From RGIG1995 sp045652425 (lineage in GTDB: Bacteria; Bacillota; Clostridia; Oscillospirales; CAG-272), in assembly GCA_045652425.1 (NCBI GenBank), contig JAZRUG010000035.1, positions 1 to 64,000 of the forward strand: DNA of 64,000 bases, read 5' to 3'. A program made the position numbers and the translations under genes. Below are positions 60,320-64,000 of the stretch, one piece after another. Within the stretch, counting starts at the first letter, position 1. Each line of letters begins with the position of its first letter. The notes beneath the pieces are model-generated. The model had not been told where the DNA came from. It made no database searches and was given only the letters and a program-made list of their open reading frames with translations.

Positions 60320-60348
60320 ATTATATCACGCTTAATTCTTTTTGTCAA
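60320..60348 (-). promoter_or_regulatory. Promoter of the infC operon
   Basis: On the minus strand a perfect TTGACA (60348-60343) and TATAAT (60325-60320) are 17 bases apart. It gives a leader of about 155 bases. Confidence 0.85.
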
Positions 60349-60422
60349 GTCCTTTTTTATAATTTTTACCACAGATGCAAAAAACGTATTTTTGTTGTAA
60401 GTAACAACATTTTGCAATTCTA

Positions 60423-60451
60423 TTGCATTTTTTGGCTCTGTATGGTATAAT
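60423..60451 (+). promoter_or_regulatory. Promoter of the stalk-domain gene
   Basis: TTGCAT at 60423 and TATAAT at 60446 are 17 bases apart, divergent from the infC promoter. Confidence 0.65.
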
Positions 60452-60502
60452 ATACAAATGATTAGGATGTTTATTGTATTGTGTACTGTGAGGTGAGATG
60501 CA

Positions 60503-61468
60503 TTGGCAGCGAAGAGAGTTCCCGATATTTCTAAAGGCGATAACGGCAAAAAGGCTGACAAAACCGTTAACCCCAAACCAAGAATAAACAGAGCTCCGGA
60601 TACGAATAAAGGGCAGAACTCCCCCAAGCGTCCCCCGGTTAACCGCGGTACGCGTATGAATATAAACGACCAAACTCCTTCAAGACGACGTTCGGCTAAA
60701 GAAGATAAAAGAATCAATCCCGATTCTCCTGAAATTAAGCGTGTTGCCAAGCGTTCTCAAGGATATAAAATAAAGAAAAAGCAGAAAGGCTTAAGCCGTC
60801 TTTTTATTGTGTGCGCCGTGCTTTTTGTTTTTGTCTTTTCTGCGGTTGCAGGTATTCTTTCCCTCGCTTTCTACATTAATCTTACGATAACAGATCCCGT
60901 TGCTTACGACGGACTTAAATTGAAAATGTGCCTTGAACATGAGGCTAAAGATCTGAAGGCGGTTAGCGTTGATACGGACAGATATGTCAGAGATGGAAGT
61001 CTTTACGTTAATATGACGGCTATATCCGAAAAGTTTGGCTTTATTATGACAGGTGACCGTAAATGGTTAAGATTCATTACTAATGAGAAAACCGGAGAGA
61101 GCGTTTGTTTTGAAGTCGGAACCCCCTTTGCAGAAATAAACGGAACCGAAGTCAGAATGAACGGAAATTCTGAAAAGTATGAAGATGCTTTGTTCGTACC
61201 GGTCGAATTCTTCGATGAATACGTGAACGGTATAGAGATTTCCCACGATGAAGACAAAAACGTATTGTCAATTTTACGGGACACTTCAAGAAACGAAGCA
61301 GGTCATTTTGATGAAGCTGAAATCGATTTTAAATTGAAATCTTCCGGACCTTGTACTTCTATATCGGAATTTGAGCTTTCTGAAGAAATTAAAGCAAAAT
61401 GTTATTTTATACCCCTTATGAATACACCGACAGATACTACGATAAATGCCCCGATAACACAAGAATAA
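60503..61468 (+). CDS. Membrane-anchored protein with copper amine oxidase N-like stalk domain
   Basis: Residues 1-95 are a basic, Pro/Asn/Lys-rich cytosolic tail. A transmembrane helix (LFIVCAVLFVFVFSAVAGILSLAFYI, about 99-124) follows. The extracellular part (135-260) is a beta domain with DGSLYVNMTAISEKFGFIM and ALFVPVEFFDEYVNGIE, resembling the copper-amine-oxidase N-like fold common in Clostridia surface proteins. The start is TTG at 60503 with GAGGTGA upstream, since the ATG at 60498 is out of frame. A structural or signalling role is inference. Confidence 0.75.
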   Translation: MAAKRVPDISKGDNGKKADKTVNPKPRINRAPDTNKGQNSPKRPPVNRGTRMNINDQTPSRRRSAKEDKRINPDSPEIKRVAKRSQGYKIKKKQKGLSRLFIVCAVLFVFVFSAVAGILSLAFYINLTITDPVAYDGLKLKMCLEHEAKDLKAVSVDTDRYVRDGSLYVNMTAISEKFGFIMTGDRKWLRFITNEKTGESVCFEVGTPFAEINGTEVRMNGNSEKYEDALFVPVEFFDEYVNGIEISHDEDKNVLSILRDTSRNEAGHFDEAEIDFKLKSSGPCTSISEFELSEEIKAKCYFIPLMNTPTDTTINAPITQE

Positions 61469-61491
61469 ATTATTATGTGGGAGAAAATGTT

Positions 61492-62013
61492 ATGGATGCA
61501 ATTAAGTGCCTTCTTGAAAGAAGAAGTATACGAAGTTTTACAGATAAGAAAATTGCCAAGGAAGACCTTGAAGTTATTGTAAAGGCTGCATATCACGCAC
61601 CGAGCGGTAGAAATAAACAACTTTGGCAGTTTACCGTTGTTCAAAATCCCGATATTATCGAAGCGCTTGCACAGTGTCTTCGTATAAAGCTTGGCAGAGA
61701 TGAGGGATATTGTTTTTATAAGCCGAACGTTGTTATCCTTTGCTCTAACCCGAGAGATAACGAACATGCTGTTGAAGATTGCGCGGTTGCTATGGAAAAT
61801 ATTTTCCTTGCGGCTCATGCTCTTGGTATCGGCTCTGTCTGGATAAACCAATTTAAAGGTGTCTGCGATGACATGAACGTCAGAACAGAGCTAAACAAAA
61901 TAGGCGTTCCCGCCGACCATTTGGTTTACGGTATGGCGGCTTTAGGATATGCTGCAGATGACGCCGTACGCAACTTTGAAAAGAACCCAAACGTTGTAAA
62001 ATGGGTAATGTGA
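61492..62013 (+). CDS. Nitroreductase-family FMN protein
   Basis: The 173 residues start with LLERRSIRSFTDKKI near 6-20, then AYHAPSGRNKQLWQF near 37-51, the FMN-binding pattern of small nitroreductases, and end with GMAALGYAADD. It lies 23 bases after the stalk gene, with GGGAG eight bases before the ATG. It reduces flavin or nitro compounds with NAD(P)H in this family; the substrate is unknown. Confidence 0.9.
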   Translation: MDAIKCLLERRSIRSFTDKKIAKEDLEVIVKAAYHAPSGRNKQLWQFTVVQNPDIIEALAQCLRIKLGRDEGYCFYKPNVVILCSNPRDNEHAVEDCAVAMENIFLAAHALGIGSVWINQFKGVCDDMNVRTELNKIGVPADHLVYGMAALGYAADDAVRNFEKNPNVVKWVM

Positions 62014-62017
62014 TAAT

Positions 62018-62046
62018 AAAAAATCCGCTGAAAAGCGGATTTTTTT
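62018..62046 (+). terminator. Terminator of the nitroreductase gene
   Basis: AAAAATCCGCT-gaaa-AGCGGATTTTTT, with a T run, 5 bases after the stop. Confidence 0.85.
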
Positions 62047-62056
62047 GGTAGTCGCG

Positions 62057-62156
62057 CAGGGCTTTGACCTGAAACTTTGGCAAAAGGCCGCTTTTTGAAA
62101 AAAGCGCCTCTTGACTCCACCAAAAACTTTGAAAAGCGGAGGGATTCCCCTCCGCT
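62057..62156 (-). repeat. R1 structured repeat, full copy 9
   Basis: GCGCAGGGC...CCTG starts the element, as in copy 1. Hairpin 1 (62081-62113, CTTTTT-ga-AAAAAG core, A-C mismatch that is G-U in minus RNA) follows. The tail CCAAAAACTTTG leads to hairpin 2 GCGGAGGG-attc-CCCTCCGC (62136-62155). It is in the same order, inverted, as the 20.4 kb copy. Confidence 0.75.
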
Positions 62157-62244
62157 GTAAATGTGTATGGTGTTTTTAAAATAGAGTTAATGTTTGCACA
62201 AATGATATTAAATAGCCCAAACCAAGCAATGCGAGGTTTCTTTG

Positions 62245-62273
62245 CCTACTTTCTTTCCTTAAAAGAAAGTAGG
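62245..62273 (-). repeat. R2 hairpin abutting a stop codon
   Basis: CCTACTTTCTTTCC-ttaa-AAGAAAGTAGG, preceded by TTTCTTTG, ends one base before the stop codon of the isomerase gene, as R2 does at the PHP gene at 14.1 kb. Confidence 0.65.
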
Positions 62274-63125
62274 TTATCGACAATGTTTCTTCAAGTAATC
62301 AACAGCTTCTGTAATATTTGCTTTCGGGTCGGTACCTGCTTCTCTTTCAACCGTAAGGAAGCCTTTGTAGCCGATTTCTTCGAGGGCTGTCAGATATGCG
62401 GGGAAGTTTACTGCGCCCTCTCCTAAAGGTCTTTCTTCAAAGAACTTCATCGCCTTTACTTCGGGCGGAATCGGGTGGACAACTCTGTAAATAAATTCGG
62501 GGTTACCTTTTACCAGCATAACGCCGTCTTTTGCGTGGGTATGAACAATATATTTGGATAGGTTCTTTACGGCTGTTACGGGATCCTCATCTATAACCAT
62601 TCTTAAATTTGCGGGGTCAAAGTTAATTGCAACTCCGTCGGAACCCAATGATTCTATAAATCGAAGCAAAGTAGTAGACTTTTCGGGACCTGTTTCTACT
62701 GCAAAGTATGAACCGTTAGAATGCGCGTATCTTGCCAACTCCGCACATGCTTCCTGCATAATCTTAAAGCGTTCGTGGTTTGTGTCTTCGGGTACAACGC
62801 CTATGTGAGCGGTAACAATATTCGTTCCCAAGTCATTTGCCAAATCGAGAATTGATTTAAGTTTTGCTATAAGCACGGGATTTCTTTCGGCATCGCCAAA
62901 TCCCATACCCAGATCTCCGCAAATAGCTGAAAATACGAGTCCTGCGTCGCTTACTTGTTTCTTTAAAGCTTTTCTTGCTTCGCTATCCATATTTTCGGGG
63001 GCGGATATACCTTTCGTTGCAAACATCTGTATACCGTCAACACCTAAAGCTGCCGCCATTTCTATCGCGGTAGTTCTGTCGGTCTTAAATCCGTCTATAA
63101 TTACACCGATAGGAAATCTATACAT
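62274..63125 (-). CDS. Sugar phosphate isomerase/epimerase (TIM barrel)
   Basis: This 283-residue AP endonuclease family 2-type barrel has GVDGIQMFATKG near 28-39, TAHIGVVPED near 104, the metal-ligand block YFAVETGPEK near 139-148, INFDPANLRM near 166 and THAKDG near 193. It resembles xylose-isomerase-like and hydroxypyruvate isomerase proteins; the substrate is not assigned. Its stop codon is contiguous with an R2 hairpin. Confidence 0.85.
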   Translation of the reverse strand: MYRFPIGVIIDGFKTDRTTAIEMAAALGVDGIQMFATKGISAPENMDSEARKALKKQVSDAGLVFSAICGDLGMGFGDAERNPVLIAKLKSILDLANDLGTNIVTAHIGVVPEDTNHERFKIMQEACAELARYAHSNGSYFAVETGPEKSTTLLRFIESLGSDGVAINFDPANLRMVIDEDPVTAVKNLSKYIVHTHAKDGVMLVKGNPEFIYRVVHPIPPEVKAMKFFEERPLGEGAVNFPAYLTALEEIGYKGFLTVEREAGTDPKANITEAVDYLKKHCR

Positions 63126-63153
63126 AACAACATTCCTTTCATTTACATATAAA

Positions 63154-63180
63154 TATATGGGCTGAACGTCAGCCCATATA
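63154..63180 (-). terminator. Hairpin after purH
   Basis: TATATGGGCTGA-acg-TCAGCCCATATA is a perfect 12-pair stem on the minus strand, 13 bases past the purH stop, with a weak T-rich tail. Confidence 0.7.
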
Positions 63181-63193
63181 TTGCGTTTTTTTA

Positions 63194-64000
63194 TTAATGC
63201 TTGAAGTGTCTTTTGCCTGTGAATACCATCGCGATGCCGTACTTGTTACAAGCATCAATTGATTCCTGGTCACGAATACTTCCGCCGGGCTGAATGATAG
63301 CTGTTATGCCTGCCTTGTGGGCTGCTTCAACGCAGTCAGCGAAGGGGAAGAATGCGTCACTTGCCATAACGCTTCCGGGTACTTTTTCGCCGCCGTACTT
63401 AATAGCAAGTTCAAGTGCTGTAATTCTGTTTGTCTGACCGGGGCCTATACCTACTGTAGCTCCGTCTTTTGCAAGGGCAATACCGTTAGACTTGGTGTGT
63501 TTAACAACCTTCATAGCAAACTTCATATCGCGGAGTTGTTCTGCTGTAGGAGCCTTTTCGGTAACAACCTTAACGTCAGCATCGTCATACATTTCTGTGT
63601 TGAGTTCCTGAACGAGAAGACCGCCTGCAACCTTCTTCATATCGAACATTTCTTTTCTGTTGGGCTTTGCAATTTCGGGGAGACGGAGAACGCGAAGGTT
63701 CTTCTTTGTGCAGAGAATCTGGAGAGCTTCTGCATCGTATTCGGGAGCGATAATAATTTCAAGGAAAAGTTCAGCGAGTTTCTGCGCAGTCTTTGAATCA
63801 ACGGTTCTGTTGAATGCAACGATACCGCCGAATATAGATACGGGGTCAGCTTCATAAGCTCTCATATATGCTTCGTAAACGGATTCTCCGATACCTACGC
63901 CGCAGGGGTTAGCGTGTTTAAGTGCAACGCAACAAATATCATCGCCGAATTCTTTGATAGTGTCAAGGGCGCCGTTGGCATCGTTAATATTATTATAGGA
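63194..64000 (-). CDS. purH: Bifunctional PurH, 3' part (cut by window)
   Basis: It catalyses the last two steps to IMP. The 268 residues shown are the AICAR transformylase part: LKHANPCGVGIG and SVYEAYMRAYEADPVSIFGGIVAFNR, the KHTKSNGIALAKDG lysine/histidine region, GPGQTNRI and ASDAFFPFADCVEAAHKAGI, ending FTGKRHFKH. The frame stays open to base 64000, so the start, the IMP cyclohydrolase domain and the operon context lie outside. It is unlinked to purC at 15.6 kb. Confidence 0.95.
   Translation of the reverse strand, partial: SYNNINDANGALDTIKEFGDDICCVALKHANPCGVGIGESVYEAYMRAYEADPVSIFGGIVAFNRTVDSKTAQKLAELFLEIIIAPEYDAEALQILCTKKNLRVLRLPEIAKPNRKEMFDMKKVAGGLLVQELNTEMYDDADVKVVTEKAPTAEQLRDMKFAMKVVKHTKSNGIALAKDGATVGIGPGQTNRITALELAIKYGGEKVPGSVMASDAFFPFADCVEAAHKAGITAIIQPGGSIRDQESIDACNKYGIAMVFTGKRHFKH

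Noticed and set aside
60503..60660. ATG at 60498 as start of the stalk gene
   Set aside because: It is out of frame with the coding region; the TTG at 60503 is in frame and has GAGGTGA upstream.
1..64000. tRNA, rRNA or other stable RNA genes
   Set aside because: I looked for cloverleaf and rRNA-like segments in spacers and found none; only the threonine T-box and leaders are supported.

Overview
The window reads as the chromosome of an AT-rich, Gram-positive, anaerobic bacterium of the Clostridia type, probably a gut lineage. Evidence for this: a threonyl T-box, an Fe-S L-serine dehydratase, rubrerythrin behind a Fur/PerR-type regulator, LytR-CpsA-Psr wall proteins, and Firmicutes gene orders (plsX-rnc-smc-ftsY, nadD-yqeK-LCP-rsfS, infC-rpmI-rplT). 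It has no phage, plasmid, transposase, CRISPR, rRNA or tRNA gene. It is mostly housekeeping chromosome, cut at the right end inside purH.

Layout. 0.3-8.2 kb: one minus-strand run from rlmD through small metabolic genes to ybaK and serine dehydratase. 8.3-10.8 kb: plus-strand rpmG-secE-nusG-rplK-rplA, without rplJ-rplL behind it. 10.9-13.9 kb: an intracellular GH30 glycosidase facing an AraC regulator, then a flavodoxin-type reductase. 14.1-17.5 kb: minus-strand PHP protein, purC and an aminotransferase. 18-23.7 kb: a secreted FKBP-type foldase, Fur regulator plus rubrerythrin, a 2-hydroxyacid dehydrogenase, and a T-box plus thrS. 23.8-25.6 kb: four small membrane or zinc-ribbon proteins. 25.7-33.9 kb: a complete minus-strand arginine operon argG-H-C-J-B-D-F, with a consensus promoter and two ArgR-type boxes. 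34.3-36.8 kb: D-amino-acid-type transaminase and comM. 37.7-58.8 kb: a long minus-strand housekeeping series (TrmH-family methyltransferase, dprA, topA, trmFO, plsX, rnc, radical SAM, smc, ftsY, rdgB, yhbY, nadD, yqeK, two LCP genes, rsfS, leuS, rpsU). 58.9-60.2 kb: infC-rpmI-rplT, where infC seems to start at AUA. 60.5-64 kb: a stalk-like membrane protein, nitroreductase, TIM-barrel isomerase and the 3' part of purH.

The unexplained material is noncoding. Spacers carry dispersed families of structured repeats. R1 is a hairpin with a variable outer stem around a constant inner CTTTTT-ga-AAAAAG core, linked to a constant CAAAAACTTTG tail and sometimes a second hairpin; I count nine copies. R2 is a TACTTTCTT/AAGAAAGTA hairpin next to CAAAGAA; I count five copies. 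There are also chains of unlike hairpins. Stems differ between copies with compensating or wobble changes. One R1 stem contains the argD stop codon, and a degraded second copy of the rnc 3' end lies beside another R1 copy. Regular promoters (TTGACA, 17 bp, TATAAT) recur before many operons.
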